Assembly: GCA_963715045.1 (NCBI GenBank)
Contig: CAVQRC010000001.1
Location: 186,001 to 250,000 of the forward strand
Reading direction: 5' to 3'
From: CAVQRC01 sp963715045
GTDB lineage: Bacteria > Planctomycetota > Planctomycetia > Pirellulales > Lacipirellulaceae
DNA: 64,000 nt
Shown: piece by piece, positions 8,944 to 18,679 of the stretch
Layout: every line of letters begins with the position of its first letter
Numbering within the stretch: position 1 is the stretch's first letter
Translations under genes and position numbers: made by a program
The notes under the pieces: model-generated
Told to the model about the DNA's origin: nothing
Seen by the model: the letters and a program-made list of their open reading frames with translations, nothing else
The model's database searches: none

Positions 8944-9924
8944 TCAGCGGAGGGCGAAGAGCATCGCCAGGGCGGCGACGACCATAACGATCGCGGCAAT
9001 TGCCAGGGGCTTCTTCCAGGACAGAGGTGCCTGGCCCGTCGCGCGGCCAGTCTGGCCATTGATCAGAAAGCGGAAAGGTTGGCCTCGGTAGCGGTAGGCG
9101 AGCATCCACACCGGCAGCAGCATCGGCGTACTCTGCAGATCTTCGAGCCGCAAGTTGACCTGCAAGTTTCGACATTCACCGGGGACGTATTGGCGGCAGG
9201 CGTCGGTTTGGAGCTGTTGGAGACCGCCGCGGGCAAGGGGGCGGGCATATTTCCTCGTGACGCGGAACGGCTCCACCGTGACGTTGTCGAGGTCGACCTG
9301 ATCCCGGGGAAGGGCCTGACCGAGGTCGAAGGGACAAAGACTCCGCGTTTCGCCGGCCGTCAGACCTCCGCTGGCTCCGACGAGGAGTCCGTCACAGTGA
9401 CCATGGTGTTCGCCGAATATGGGTCGCCAGTCGCCGCGGGCTGTGAAGGGCACGTCGCTGGAGTCGGCCGTCCAATAAGTATGCAGGGTGGCTGCGAAGA
9501 CCCAATAGGGCACGTACACGGGAGTCATCTCAACGATGGTCGCCCGCTCGGAGAGGTCTCCAGGACGCCAGAAACCTTTGCCCAGCCATGCCCGCAGGAG
9601 GCCGATCGCCTGTTCGCGATCCACCACGAAGGGGACGACCCCGTCGGCGGCCAGCACGCGTTGATCGGGCTGCTTCGCGAGCGACGTCGATCCGCAGAAC
9701 GGGCACCGCAGCGTCTGCGCCGAGGCGTCGTAGCTCATCGACGCGCCGCAGCCGCGGCAAGTGAAGTTATGCGTCGTGATCGCGGACTCTGGTGCGGGCG
9801 GACGGGAAGCGTCGCGAGCCGCTTCGGTGCCGCAATTCGCACAAAACAGATCCTCCTCGTCCAGCAACGCGCCACACGTTTCACATTTGCAAATCGATTC
9901 GGAATTCCGTTCGCTGTCGGGCAT
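8944..9924 (-). CDS. Zinc-ribbon membrane protein, copy A
   Basis: This 326-residue protein begins with two zinc ribbons: C-x2-C-x11-C-x2-C at residues 14-32 ('CETCGALL..CANCG') and 'CRGCG..CPFCG' at about 56-77. A middle region rich in aromatics follows ('VYVPYWVFAATLHTYW', 'ARGDWRPIFGEHHGHCDGLLV'). The C-terminus has 'FRFLINGQTGRATGQAPLSWKK' and then one membrane helix. The layout is shared with the next gene, so the two are tandem paralogues. The role is unknown; the single C-terminal helix and the zinc ribbons suggest a membrane-anchored scaffold or chaperone-like protein. Confidence 0.75.
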   Translation of the reverse strand: MPDSERNSESICKCETCGALLDEEDLFCANCGTEAARDASRPPAPESAITTHNFTCRGCGASMSYDASAQTLRCPFCGSTSLAKQPDQRVLAADGVVPFVVDREQAIGLLRAWLGKGFWRPGDLSERATIVEMTPVYVPYWVFAATLHTYWTADSSDVPFTARGDWRPIFGEHHGHCDGLLVGASGGLTAGETRSLCPFDLGQALPRDQVDLDNVTVEPFRVTRKYARPLARGGLQQLQTDACRQYVPGECRNLQVNLRLEDLQSTPMLLPVWMLAYRYRGQPFRFLINGQTGRATGQAPLSWKKPLAIAAIVMVVAALAMLFALR

Positions 9925-9931
9925 CAGTCAA

Positions 9932-11024
9932 TTAACGGTTGAGCAGCACGAGAATCACCACCAACAGGGTCACGCCGAGCAAGGCCGTGACGATCGCCGC
10001 CGCGATCCGCACCGGGCTGAGCGGCTTATCACCCGCCGCCCGCCCGGTCTGGCCATTGAGCAGGAAGCGGTACACCCGATCGCGATAACGATAGCTGAGC
10101 ACATAGATCGGGAGCAGGATCAGGTCGCTGGAAACGCGGGACAACTGCGTCTGGGAAGTCACATCCGCATGCGTGTCGCCAGGAAGGAACGCGGCGATGT
10201 GACGCTGCTCCCGAGCGATGAATTCGCGACGGCAGGTCTCGAGGGCCGCTTCGCGTTCGATGGAGTACTCCTCGGTGATCCAGCCGGCCAGATACCGTGG
10301 GGCGAAGCGCTTGAGGGCTTGCGAGCCGAAACGGCTTGATGCGTTCGGCATCGGCCTGGTCCAGGCCACGGCTGCCGGAGATCAAGTAATGGCTGTAATA
10401 GCAATGATGCTTTCCGGCGAGCGGCCACCACTCCGTCTCGCGAACCTGACGTGTGCGGGTGACCGGCTTGCCGTTAACGGTCGTGGTGTAGGTTTCTGTC
10501 CGGTACCAGTACTCTCCAATCCGGGCGGACCAATCGCTGCGGGCGAGCATCGAGAACGACCAGAACGGCAGGTACACGCCTGTCAGCTTCTCGTCGATTC
10601 GGGCCGACTTGAGATCACCGGGTCGAAACCAGGGATTTCGGCCGAGCCACTCGCGGAATCGCTGGTGGGCTGCCTCGCGGGTGACGGCGAAACCGATTAC
10701 GAACTCCGGTTCCTGTCGTCCGGTCCGATCGGGATCGAATTCGACGACGTAAGTGGAATCGCAAAACGGGCAAACGTAACTGCGGCGATCCGGGTCGGTC
10801 GTGATTTCCGCCCCGCAGTTCTCGCAGCGAATATGCTTCTGCTTTTCGGGCGGGGGAGGGGAGGGCGATGGGGTGCTGTCTGCCGCGGGTTGGCCGCACG
10901 CGGTGCAGTAAGGGTCGTCCGGGTCGATCGGGCTGCCGCAGTGGCGACACACTTGACCGGGAGGAAGCCCTTCGACCGCTGCTGCCGCGGCGTGCTCGAT
11001 ATCGGGTGGTGACACGTCGCTCAT
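9932..11024 (-). CDS. Zinc-ribbon membrane protein, copy B, one apparent +1 frame break
   Basis: The repaired product has about 363 residues and is a paralogue of the gene 7 bases downstream. Two zinc ribbons are present ('CRHCGSPIDPDDPYCTACG' and 'CENCGAEI..CPFCD'), separated by a proline/serine-rich linker. The frame breaks near 10328: 'AERIKPF' continues in another frame as 'GSQALKRFAPRYLAGW', which removing one base restores. The end carries the same 'FLLNGQTGRAAGDKPLS' block and a terminal membrane helix as copy A. The shared block appears to be the family signature. Function unknown. Confidence 0.72.
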
Positions 11025-11142
11025 GGCAGCCTGGATCCCAGCCGCAATATGAATCGGAAGGCGACCTTGGAAGACAGTTGAACAAGACTTGGGATTGACG
11101 GAAACCGCGGTGCCGCGAATTCAAGCACTCAGTCGACGGCTG

Positions 11143-11766
11143 CTAGCCGTGTTGTTGCTCGTAGACGGCTCTCAACAGCGTATCGACGTCCTTGTATTTC
11201 TGTTTCCTGGCGAGGGCGGCGTCGAGCAACCGTCGGGCGTCGCTCTCGCTGTGGCCGACGCTCCGCAGCGCTTCGAACGCATCGCGAACGACATCGTCCT
11301 CGACCGTCGCTTCCGGCGGACTCTCGCGGGCCACGAGCAATGCGAATTTTGGCACTTTGCGACGTAGTTTGGCAATGATTCGCTCAGCAGTCGCAGGGCC
11401 GATTCCGGGCAGGCCGGCAAGCCCCTTGGCGTCTTGTTCTTCGATCAATGCCGCGACTTCCTGAACCGGCCGAACCATCGCCCGCAGGGCTTTCCGCACC
11501 CCCACACCGTCTACCTGGCAAAACAGCTCGAAGAACTCGCGTTCAGGTCGGGACAGGAACCCGACGAGTCGCGGCACGAGCCGGCCCTGCATCGGATTGC
11601 CCTCGAGGTATTCGATCGTGTGCAGACTCGTTTCTTTGCCGATCTGATGCTGCAAATGACGCCGCGTGAACTCGGGGATAAATACCTCGTGCTCGACCGC
11701 CGCGACCGCCAGCGTCAGTGTGTCGGCGACGACGGCCACGACTTTGCCCGTTATTTTGGTGATCAT
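11143..11766 (-). CDS. ruvA: Holliday junction protein RuvA
   Basis: This 207-residue protein binds Holliday junctions as a tetramer and loads RuvB. It has an N-terminal OB-fold (from 'MITKITGKVVAVVADTLTL'), the acidic-pin region, and helix-hairpin-helix motifs including 'GLAGLPGIGPATAERII' at about 115-131. The C-terminal domain III ('DAFEALRSVGHSESDARRLLDAAL') contacts RuvB. It follows ruvC on the same strand. The start has no Shine-Dalgarno sequence: the C-rich heptamer array ends about 4 bases before the ATG. Confidence 0.96.
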   Translation of the reverse strand: MITKITGKVVAVVADTLTLAVAAVEHEVFIPEFTRRHLQHQIGKETSLHTIEYLEGNPMQGRLVPRLVGFLSRPEREFFELFCQVDGVGVRKALRAMVRPVQEVAALIEEQDAKGLAGLPGIGPATAERIIAKLRRKVPKFALLVARESPPEATVEDDVVRDAFEALRSVGHSESDARRLLDAALARKQKYKDVDTLLRAVYEQQHG

Positions 11767-11770
11767 CTTG

Positions 11771-11870
11771 GAGGGGTCAGGGGTCAGGGGTCAGGGGTCG
11801 GGGATCAGGGGTCAGGGGTCAGGGATCGAAGCCTCATTCCTGACCCCTGACCCCAGACCCCTGATCCCTA
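11771..11870. repeat. Inverted heptamer arrays between ruvC and ruvA
   Basis: Units of AGGGGTC run on the + strand from 11771 to about 11827; the complementary units run from about 11838 to 11870. In a ruvC-ruvA transcript the G-rich arm comes first and the C-rich arm second, so a long hairpin with a single 7-base bulge could form. The array encodes the last residues of RuvC and abuts the ruvA start. Confidence 0.85.
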
Positions 11871-12339
11871 AATAGAGATGACACAGCGCGACGGCGAGGG
11901 CATCGGCGACATCGGGTGGGTCAGGCAATTGCTCGAGAAGCAGTTCTCGCTGGATGGCTTGTTGGACCTGGTACTTCGGAGCGCGGCCGTTACCGGTAAG
12001 GATTCGCTTGATCTGCGTTGCCGCGTAGTGATGGACATCCAGGTTGGACTGTGCGGCGGCGAGGCAGATGACCCCCCTCGCGTGTCCCATCAGGATTGCC
12101 GTTCGCGGACGCTTGTAGTGCGAATAAAGCTGTTCGAGGGCGACCACGTCGGGTTTGAGATGGGTGACAATATCGACGACGCCGGCATGGATTTCGGCCA
12201 CCCGGGCGGTGAGCGAGTTTCGCGACGGACCACGTACGATCCCGGCTTCCGCCAGTCGCGGGGCACGCTGGCCAGGGCCGACGTCGATCACGCCGTAACC
12301 CGTAATGTTCAGGCCGGGGTCGATCCCCAAGATCCGCAT
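11812..12339 (-). CDS. ruvC: Holliday junction endonuclease RuvC
   Basis: This 175-residue nuclease resolves Holliday junctions as a dimer. The start at 12339 gives the canonical N-terminus 'MRILGIDPGLNITGYG' with catalytic D7 and is preceded by AAGGAA. Further acidic residues lie in 'VALEQLYSHYKRPRT' and 'PPDVADALAVALCH'. After the natural-looking end at 'CHLYLG', the protein runs about 19 residues into the heptamer array ('IRGLGSGVRNEASIPDP') before a stop. It is followed by ruvA. Confidence 0.95.
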   Translation of the reverse strand: MRILGIDPGLNITGYGVIDVGPGQRAPRLAEAGIVRGPSRNSLTARVAEIHAGVVDIVTHLKPDVVALEQLYSHYKRPRTAILMGHARGVICLAAAQSNLDVHHYAATQIKRILTGNGRAPKYQVQQAIQRELLLEQLPDPPDVADALAVALCHLYLGIRGLGSGVRNEASIPDP

Positions 12340-12364
12340 CGTGCAGAGTTCCTTAGCGGATCGG

Positions 12365-13971
12365 CTAACTGCGACTCCACTCGGTGCCGCCGGGACGATC
12401 TTCCAACACAATCCCGAGTTGCTTCAGACCGTCACGGACTCCATCGGCCGTGGCGAAGTTCTTGTCCTGGCGGGCCTGATTCCGGAGGTCGATCAATAGT
12501 TGGACCAGACCGGCTACCAGTTCCGCGTCGCCGGAGTCTTTCGTGGAAGTCTCTGGTGGGGCGACAAACATGCCGAGCAGGGCGGTCAGTTCGCGGAGCA
12601 CGGCGGCCCCCTTCGCCAGCGTCTCCTGCTTGTGAGCATCCCGCTTTCCGGTTCCCTCGAGATCGGCGTCGTCGCAATATTTGTTGAGCGTCCTCACGAG
12701 GTCGAACACTTCGCCGATGGCACCCCCCGTATTGAAGTCGTCGTCCATGGCCGCCAGGAACTTCGCCCGCGTGGCGTGGAATGCCCGCAGCGTCGCGTCA
12801 TCGCCGGGTTTGAATTCTCCCGCCTGGCGGTTCCCGGCCGGGCTCAACGCGTAAAACGAGCTTCCTGTGATCCGCTCATAACGTTTGAGGAAGCGGAAGA
12901 TGGTCTCCAGCCCAACCGCCGCTTCCTCGATCGCCGGCTCGCTGAAGAGCACGGTACTTCGGTAATGGGTCCGCAGCAGGAAGAACCGAATTCGCTCCCC
13001 TCCCTGTCGGGCGATTAATTCGTGGAGTCCACCCGCTCCCGCCGAGCGGCTCATTTTTGCTGCGGCGGGCGAATCGCTGGCCGCGGCCGCTTGCGACCCG
13101 CGGTCGCTCCGCCCTCCGATCTTTCCCGCCTCGGCATCGGCCCGCAGCAACCCGTTGTGGAGCCAGTACTTGACCATCGGTTTGTCGTGGCAAGATTCGC
13201 TTTGCGCAGCTCGTTCTCGTGATGAGGAAACACCAGATCCAGCCCGCCACCATGAATGTCAAACGTTTCACCCAGCCACTGGCGGCTCATCGCCGAACAC
13301 TCGATGTGCCACCCCGGTCGCCCCGGGCCCCAGGGGCTGTCCCAGGAGGGCTCGCCGCTCTTGGCCCGTTTCCACAGGGCAAAGTCGGCCGGGTGTCGCT
13401 TGCGGACGGAACCTTCGCCGCCGTCGCCTTGAATCGCATCGAGCGAACGATTCGAGAGCTTGCCGTAGTCGGGGTCGCTCGGAACGGCGAAGTACACATC
13501 CCCTTCGGCCTCGTAGGCGTGGCCCCGCTCGATCAGCGACTCGATCAACTGAATGATCTCGCCCATCGATTCGGTCGCCCGCGGGAATCGATCGACCTGA
13601 TCGACGCCCAGGCCCGCGAGATTGTCCAAGTAATCCTGGATGTTCTCCGTGGCGACGTCGAACATCGAGATCTTTCGCTCCTGGGCCTTCTGGATCAGCT
13701 TGTCGTCAACGTCGGTGATATTGACGACCCACGTCACGTCGTAGCCGTTGTAGACCAGGTATCGCTTGATGCAATCGAAGATTACCGGCCCGACCATATG
13801 GCCGATGTGGGCCTTGTCATAGACCGTGGGTCCACACAGATACATGCCGACCCGGCCCGGCTGGACCGTAACGAACGGCTCTTTGGTCTTGCTGAGCGTG
13901 TTGTAAACCTTCAGCGTCGCGTGGGGGGAGGTCATCGCTGCTGCCTCGGTCGACTCCGTGACGGTAGCCAT
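12365..13971 (-). CDS. cysS: Cysteinyl-tRNA synthetase, one apparent frame break
   Basis: The repaired enzyme has about 535 residues and charges tRNA-Cys. It shows 'YLCGPTVYDKAHIGHMVG' (zinc Cys and HIGH signature), 'FPHHENEL', and the 'KMSRS' variant of KMSKS. The frame breaks near 13185: 'NELRKANLATT' must lose frame to continue as 'KPMVKYWLHNGLL', and one missing base explains it. I chose the ATG at 13971 ('MATVTESTEA'); ATGs at 13995 and 13935 are alternatives. About 60 alanine-rich residues are inserted between the WLHNGLL and KMSRS parts. It lies upstream of ruvC on the same strand. Confidence 0.93.
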
Positions 13972-14167
13972 CCTGTACTCCGGACTCGGTTCCATGGTTG
14001 CATCTGCTGCCCGCTGCCGGGCTTCCGTGGCGAATTGTAGGGGAAAACCGTCTCCCGCCGAAAGATTGGTCGAAATGGGCGAATAGGGAGATGGGCGAAT
14101 AGGCGAATCGGCAACCAGGCAGATGCGGGCAGGAGCCCGCGACCAAACGCCAGGGCGACGTAAGACC

Positions 14168-14222
14168 AACCCACCAACCTACAAACCCACCAACCTACAA
14201 ACCTACAAACCCACAAACCTCA
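14168..14222. repeat. Octamer array (ACCAACCC/ACAAACCT)
   Basis: Seven units of 8 bases alternate between ACCAACCC/T and ACAAACCC/T. The array overlaps the 3' end of ispF, whose last five residues and stop codon are encoded by it on the minus strand. The same unit recurs before nuoM at 35571. Confidence 0.85.
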
Positions 14223-14727
14223 ACATCACCACGCAGCGGGCTTCAATGGCTTCGCGGCGGCCGACCGGGCCGACGCCTTCCCCCGTTTTCGCCTTCAGGT
14301 TGACGCACGTCGGGTCGAGCTCGAGGATTGCGGCGATACGCTGCCGCATCGCGTCCTTGTACGGAGACAGTCGCGGGGCTTCGGCAGCCACAACCGCATC
14401 GACATTGACGATCTGCCAACCCGCCGCGTCGACTCTGTCGGCGGCCACACGAAGGATCTCGGCCGAATCGCGACCGCGATTCTCGGCCCGCGTGTTGGGG
14501 AAGAGTTCGCCGATGTCCGGTAATCCAGCTCCACCGAGCATCGCATCGGTAATCGCGTGCAGCAACGCGTCGGCGTCACTGTGCCCTTCGAGATGCTGAT
14601 CGTGTGCGATGGACACGCCACCGAGGATCAACGGGCCGCCGTCCACCAGGCGGTGCGTGTCTTCACCGATGCCGACGCGATAGTTGAGGGGAGCGGCCCC
14701 CGCCGAACCTTGGTCTCCAGGCGTCAT
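14203..14727 (-). CDS. ispF: 2-C-methyl-D-erythritol 2,4-cyclodiphosphate synthase
   Basis: This 174-residue enzyme makes MEcPP in the MEP isoprenoid pathway. The zinc ligands appear as 'GIGEDTHRL' (D-x-H) and a later His in 'LEGHSDADALLHAITDAMLG'; 'DIGELFPNT' and 'NLKAKTGEGVGPVGR' are also typical. The start at 14727 gives 'MTPGDQGSAGAAPLNYRVGIGEDTH', slightly longer than usual at the N-terminus. The last residues ('RFVGL') come from the octamer array, so the original C-terminus may have been replaced. Confidence 0.95.
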   Translation of the reverse strand: MTPGDQGSAGAAPLNYRVGIGEDTHRLVDGGPLILGGVSIAHDQHLEGHSDADALLHAITDAMLGGAGLPDIGELFPNTRAENRGRDSAEILRVAADRVDAAGWQIVNVDAVVAAEAPRLSPYKDAMRQRIAAILELDPTCVNLKAKTGEGVGPVGRREAIEARCVVMLRFVGL

Positions 14728-14844
14728 ATTTCCGGCACCGCTGTTGTCTCTAGGTAGGAGCCGCGCTTCGGCGGCAGGGCGGGGCACACCTCGCGAGTTG
14801 CCATTCTGTGCGGATCCACGACGCATCCGCCCGCCATGCCGCGG

Positions 14845-15666
14845 CTACTCCTCGTTTTCGTCTGCATCGTCCGACAAGGCGGCCCACTCGATTCCAATTG
14901 AAGTGGCCGCGTCGAGCTCATCGACCAATCGCACATCGATCCGGGCCCCGTAGGCCAGGACCCGGCCGGCCTTGATTCGCGACTGCGGACCGTCGATCTG
15001 CTCGAGCTCGAATTTCGGCACCGCATCCAGCGGAGGGCAGAAGGAGACGTGCAGCGAAGTGGTTCGCTCTCCCGGGCCAAGTTCCGCTCGAATCGTACCG
15101 TATATGATCTCGCGGCCCGAGGGGTCTCGAACCCGCTTGAGCTGTTGGAGGATCTGCTCTTGAACGGCCTGCCGATCTGAGTCGGCCGGATCCCTGTCAG
15201 CCGCTGTACTGGACGGCAGCGGCGCCGTCTCAGGTGCACGTATTCGAATCGTGTCGGTGAAGAAAATCTTTCGCCACAAGATGTCGGCAACCCATACGGG
15301 CGTCCACACGATGGCATCGAGAAGCCGCTCCAGCGGTGGCCACGATACGGCGACCGTGGTCAGGATGATTGCGACCGAAGGGCCCCAGCCCACGATCAGC
15401 TCCGCGACCGACCGCATGTCTCCCATGGCATGGGGTGCGACGTGCCGCCGCCAGCGAATGCGGATCCAGTAAGTTGCGGTGACCATCAGGACGCCGGCTG
15501 CGATTACGAGCGGCGCCCAGATCAACTGCCCGGCAGGCTGGGTGAAGCGGCCCCATACGAGCGCGAGGCCGGCCAGATTCAGGGCCGCGACAGCTCCCAG
15601 GAGCAGGCGTTGTTCGCCGAGGACCGCGTCGTTGGGGGCGACGATTCCGTGCAGGTTTGAACGCAT
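14845..15666 (-). CDS. Polytopic membrane protein, function unknown
   Basis: This 273-residue protein has about four membrane segments in its first 145 residues ('LLLGAVAALNLAGLALVW', 'LIWAPLVIAAGVLMVTATYW', 'VGWGPSVAIILTTVAVSW', 'AIVWTPVWVADILW'). A soluble C-terminal half follows: about residues 155-185 are acidic and polar, and then a beta-rich part has 'SGREIIYGTIRAELGPGERT' and ends in acidic residues. That part resembles a binding domain, but no family was recognised. It lies between ispF and metK on the same strand. Confidence 0.6.
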   Translation of the reverse strand: MRSNLHGIVAPNDAVLGEQRLLLGAVAALNLAGLALVWGRFTQPAGQLIWAPLVIAAGVLMVTATYWIRIRWRRHVAPHAMGDMRSVAELIVGWGPSVAIILTTVAVSWPPLERLLDAIVWTPVWVADILWRKIFFTDTIRIRAPETAPLPSSTAADRDPADSDRQAVQEQILQQLKRVRDPSGREIIYGTIRAELGPGERTTSLHVSFCPPLDAVPKFELEQIDGPQSRIKAGRVLAYGARIDVRLVDELDAATSIGIEWAALSDDADENEE

Positions 15667-15798
15667 GCGGGCACTCCTTGCCGAAGTTCCTGGGCCCCGT
15701 TGCTTCCTGGGGGCGGTGGACCTTATTTCCTGAATGGCCTCGGGGAGTCGAGGACCGTGAAATGACGGTTGCGTGAATCTGCCGCGGCCGGCCCGTGT

Positions 15799-16979
15799 TC
15801 AGGCAGTCACTTTCACGCCGGCCTGATCCGCGAGTCTTGCGGCGAGTTTGGTTTGTTCCCAGGTGAATTCGGGCTCGCTTCGGCCGAAGTGTCCGCCGGC
15901 AGCCGTTTTGCGGAAGATCGGTCGGCGAAGGTCGAGGTAGTCAATGATGCCTGCGGGAGTCAGGGGAAAATTGGCACGCACCAGTTCGCACAGGCGGGAA
16001 TCGTCGACGCGGCCGGTACCTTCGCTGTCGACATGGATGCTGACGGGCTCGGCGACGCCGATCGCGTACGCCAGTTGGACTTCGCAACGTTCAGCGAGCC
16101 CGGCGGCAACGATCGTCTTGGCGACGTGTCGAGCCATGTAGGCAGCGCTGCGGTCGACCTTGGTGGGGTCCTTGCCACTGAACGCGCCCCTCCGTGCCGG
16201 CCCCAGCCGCCGTAAGTGTCGACGATGATCTTGCGGCCCGTTAAGCCGCAATCACCGTGGGGGCCCCCGATCACGAACTTGCCAGTCGGGTTGATGTGGT
16301 ACTTGATCCCGGCCGTATCAAGATCGTCCGGAAGCAGAGGCTCGATGATCTGGTCAATCACGAACTCCCGGATCTGGGGTTGTTCGACTTCGGGGCCGTG
16401 CTGCGTGGAGACGACGACCGTATCGACTCGTACCGGCGTGTTGCCGTCGAACTCGACCGTGACTTGGGTCTTGCTGTCGGGCCGCAACCAGTCCACTTCG
16501 CCGCTTTGGCGGGCGGCTACCAGGCGATTGCAGAACCGGTGCGCGAGGGCAATCGGCAGTGGCATCAGTTCCGGCGTGTCGTTGCAGGCATAGCCGAACA
16601 TGAGTCCCTGGTCGCCGGCGCCCGTTTCCTTTCCGCTCGTGGAATCTTCATCGACCCCCTGAGCGATATCGGGACTCTGACGATCAAGCGAGACAAGGAC
16701 GGCGCACGTGTCGGCGGCGATCCCCATCTGGTCGTCCGTGTAGCCGACATCGCGAATCACGTCGCGGACGACATCTTGATAATCAATGCGAGCTGCGGTC
16801 GTAATCTCTCCGGCGATGAAGGCCATGCCGGTCGTCACGAGGGTCTCGCAGGCGACGCGGCTGTAAGGATCGTGCTGGAACAACGCGTCGAGGATGCCGT
16901 CGGAGATCTGGTCGGCCAGCTTATCGGGATGTCCCATGCTGACCGCTTCGCTCGTGAACAGGTATTTGCCGGATGCCAC
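15799..16979 (-). CDS. metK: S-adenosylmethionine synthetase, one apparent frame break
   Basis: The repaired enzyme has about 393 residues, the usual family length, and makes AdoMet from methionine and ATP. I chose the GTG at 16979 ('VASGKYLFTSEAVSMGHPDK') because AAGGAGGAA lies 5 bases upstream. Signatures include 'GHPDKLADQISD', 'GAGDQGLMFGYA' and 'PTGKFVIGGPHGDCGLTGRKI'. The frame breaks in the C-run at 16187-16190: 'YGGWGRHGGA' should continue 'FSGKDPTKVDRSAAY', and one base missing from the run restores it. Confidence 0.94.
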
Positions 16980-17232
16980 CGCGAATTCCTCCTTCGAGAG
17001 TAATGAGAGAGCCGGAAGGTTGGGATTGCGGGAACCGGCTGATTGATGTTGGAAAGTTGCGGCGGGACACTCGGATCTGCCCGAGTGATGAGCCGCCGAG
17101 TTGCGACGTAGAAGCAATTTCCGAAGCGGCGAATCGGGCCGTCCGGAGACCGTATACGGGTTCGAAGACCGTGGATTATAGTAGGGCCGCATTTCTCGTC
17201 GCAACCGCACACCCAACCCCAGGTGACTTCTG

Positions 17233-17386
17233 ATGGCGCGCTGGCCTCGCCACGTCTGGACCACGGTTTTCACCTACGGATCGGTGTTCGTGCTGTTTCC
17301 CCTGCTGTGCCTGCTGGCATATGCTTGGGTCCGGGGCTGGATCTTTTCGCGCCGATCCCAGAATTGGCTGGAAGCAGAGCAGTTCG
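17233..17386 (+). CDS. Possible small membrane protein upstream of manC (uncertain)
   Basis: An ATG at 17233, preceded by AGGTGA, opens a frame with one clear membrane helix ('YGSVFVLFPLLCLLAYAWV') followed by 'RGWIFSRR'. Codon third positions are G/C-biased for about 45 codons, as in neighbouring genes, and then lose the bias near the start of the guanylyltransferase gene. The open frame actually runs on to 17640 in another frame than that gene. A short protein with a lost stop or frame is possible; the true end is not known. Confidence 0.3.
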
Positions 17387-18466
17387 ATGTTGCACGCGGT
17401 GATCATGGCGGGCGGTTCCGGGACGCGGTTCTGGCCGGCCAGCCGGCAGTCGGTTCCCAAGCAATTGCTGACGCTCATGGGCGACCGTTCGATGATTCGA
17501 CAGACGGTCGATCGGCTGGGGGATCTTGTTCCGTCAGAGCGAACACTGGTGGTGACCAATCGCCGTCTCGTCGATCGGGTCCGCGAACAACTGCCCGAAC
17601 TTGCCGCCGCCGGCGTGGTTGGCGAGCCCTGCAAGCGTGACACGGCCGCGTGCATCGGGCTGGCGGCGTTACTGGTCTCGCGGAAGGACCCCGAGGCGAC
17701 CATGGTCGTGATGCCGGCCGACCACGTAATCGGCCCGGATGAGAACTTCCAACAGGCCCTCGATCAGGCGGCCCGCGCCGTGGCGAAGCGGCCCTCACGC
17801 ATCGCAACGTTCGGGATTCGGCCTACGTATCCGGCCGAGTGCTTCGGCTATATCCGACGCGGTAACCGGCTCTCCGATGAGGGGCAGGGTCTTGTCTTCG
17901 AAGTTCAGCAATTCGTCGAAAAACCCGATCGGGTGACTGCCGAGCGGTACCTCGCTGAGGGCGATTATTACTGGAACAGCGGCATCTTTGTGTGGAAAGC
18001 CAGGACGATCCTGGCGGCCCTCGAGCAGCGGCAACCGGCCATGTTCGCGCGGCTCAACGCCATCGGCGCGGCCTGGGGGACCCCCGCTCAAGATGCTGTG
18101 TTCGCGGCAGAGTTTGCCGCGATCGAGGGGATCTCGATCGACTACGCCGTGATGGAACATGCCACCGACGTCGTGGTCTTCGAGGCGTCATTCACGTGGG
18201 ACGACCTGGGGGGCTGGCAATCGCTGGCCCGACTTGTTGGATCGGACGAGAACGGCAATACGATCGTCGGACGGCATCTTGGAGTGGGTACCGAGGGCAC
18301 GATCGTCCGAACCACGGACGAACATCTGGTCGTGACGTTGGGGATGACGGACTGCATTGTCGTCCATACTCCCGATGCCACGCTGGTCGCCAACAAGCAC
18401 GACGAAGAGGCGATTCGAAAGGTCGTGCAGGAATTGGAGAAACGGGGCTGGGAGGAGTATGTGTGA
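17387..18466 (+). CDS. manC: Mannose-1-phosphate guanylyltransferase
   Basis: This 359-residue nucleotidyltransferase makes GDP-mannose from mannose-1-phosphate and GTP. The N-terminal signature 'MAGGSGTRFWPASRQSVPKQLL' is complete, the metal-binding region is 'MPADHVIGPDENF', and 'FVEKPD', 'YYWNSGIFVW' and 'WDDLGGW' are typical. It has the single-domain form without the C-terminal isomerase of ManC/AlgA fusions. The start at 17387 is the only one consistent with the signature. It is divergent from metK, and an octamer array follows its stop codon. Confidence 0.9.
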   Translation: MLHAVIMAGGSGTRFWPASRQSVPKQLLTLMGDRSMIRQTVDRLGDLVPSERTLVVTNRRLVDRVREQLPELAAAGVVGEPCKRDTAACIGLAALLVSRKDPEATMVVMPADHVIGPDENFQQALDQAARAVAKRPSRIATFGIRPTYPAECFGYIRRGNRLSDEGQGLVFEVQQFVEKPDRVTAERYLAEGDYYWNSGIFVWKARTILAALEQRQPAMFARLNAIGAAWGTPAQDAVFAAEFAAIEGISIDYAVMEHATDVVVFEASFTWDDLGGWQSLARLVGSDENGNTIVGRHLGVGTEGTIVRTTDEHLVVTLGMTDCIVVHTPDATLVANKHDEEAIRKVVQELEKRGWEEYV

Positions 18467-18468
18467 GG

Positions 18469-18566
18469 TGGGACTGGCTGGGACACTGGGACACTGGGAC
18501 CGACGGACACTGGGACACTGGGACACTGGGACGATGGGACACTGGGACACTGGGACACTGGGACAC
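18469..18566. repeat. Octamer array (GGGACACT)
   Basis: About twelve units of GGGACACT, with a few GGACCGAC or GGGACGAT variants, begin 3 bases after the manC stop. The same family forms the 280-base array before lpxB and the short array before nuoK. Open frames crossing it read as Ser/Gln/Pro/Val repeats and are not genes. Confidence 0.9.
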
Positions 18567-18679
18567 CGAAGTCCGACGTAGCTCTCGCGAGTTCTGCGAG
18601 CGTAGCGGAGGCGGATGGGACTCTGGGTGCGGCTTGAGGGCCGCGGGTTGAACGATGGATTCCAAGATTCTGGCCGCGG

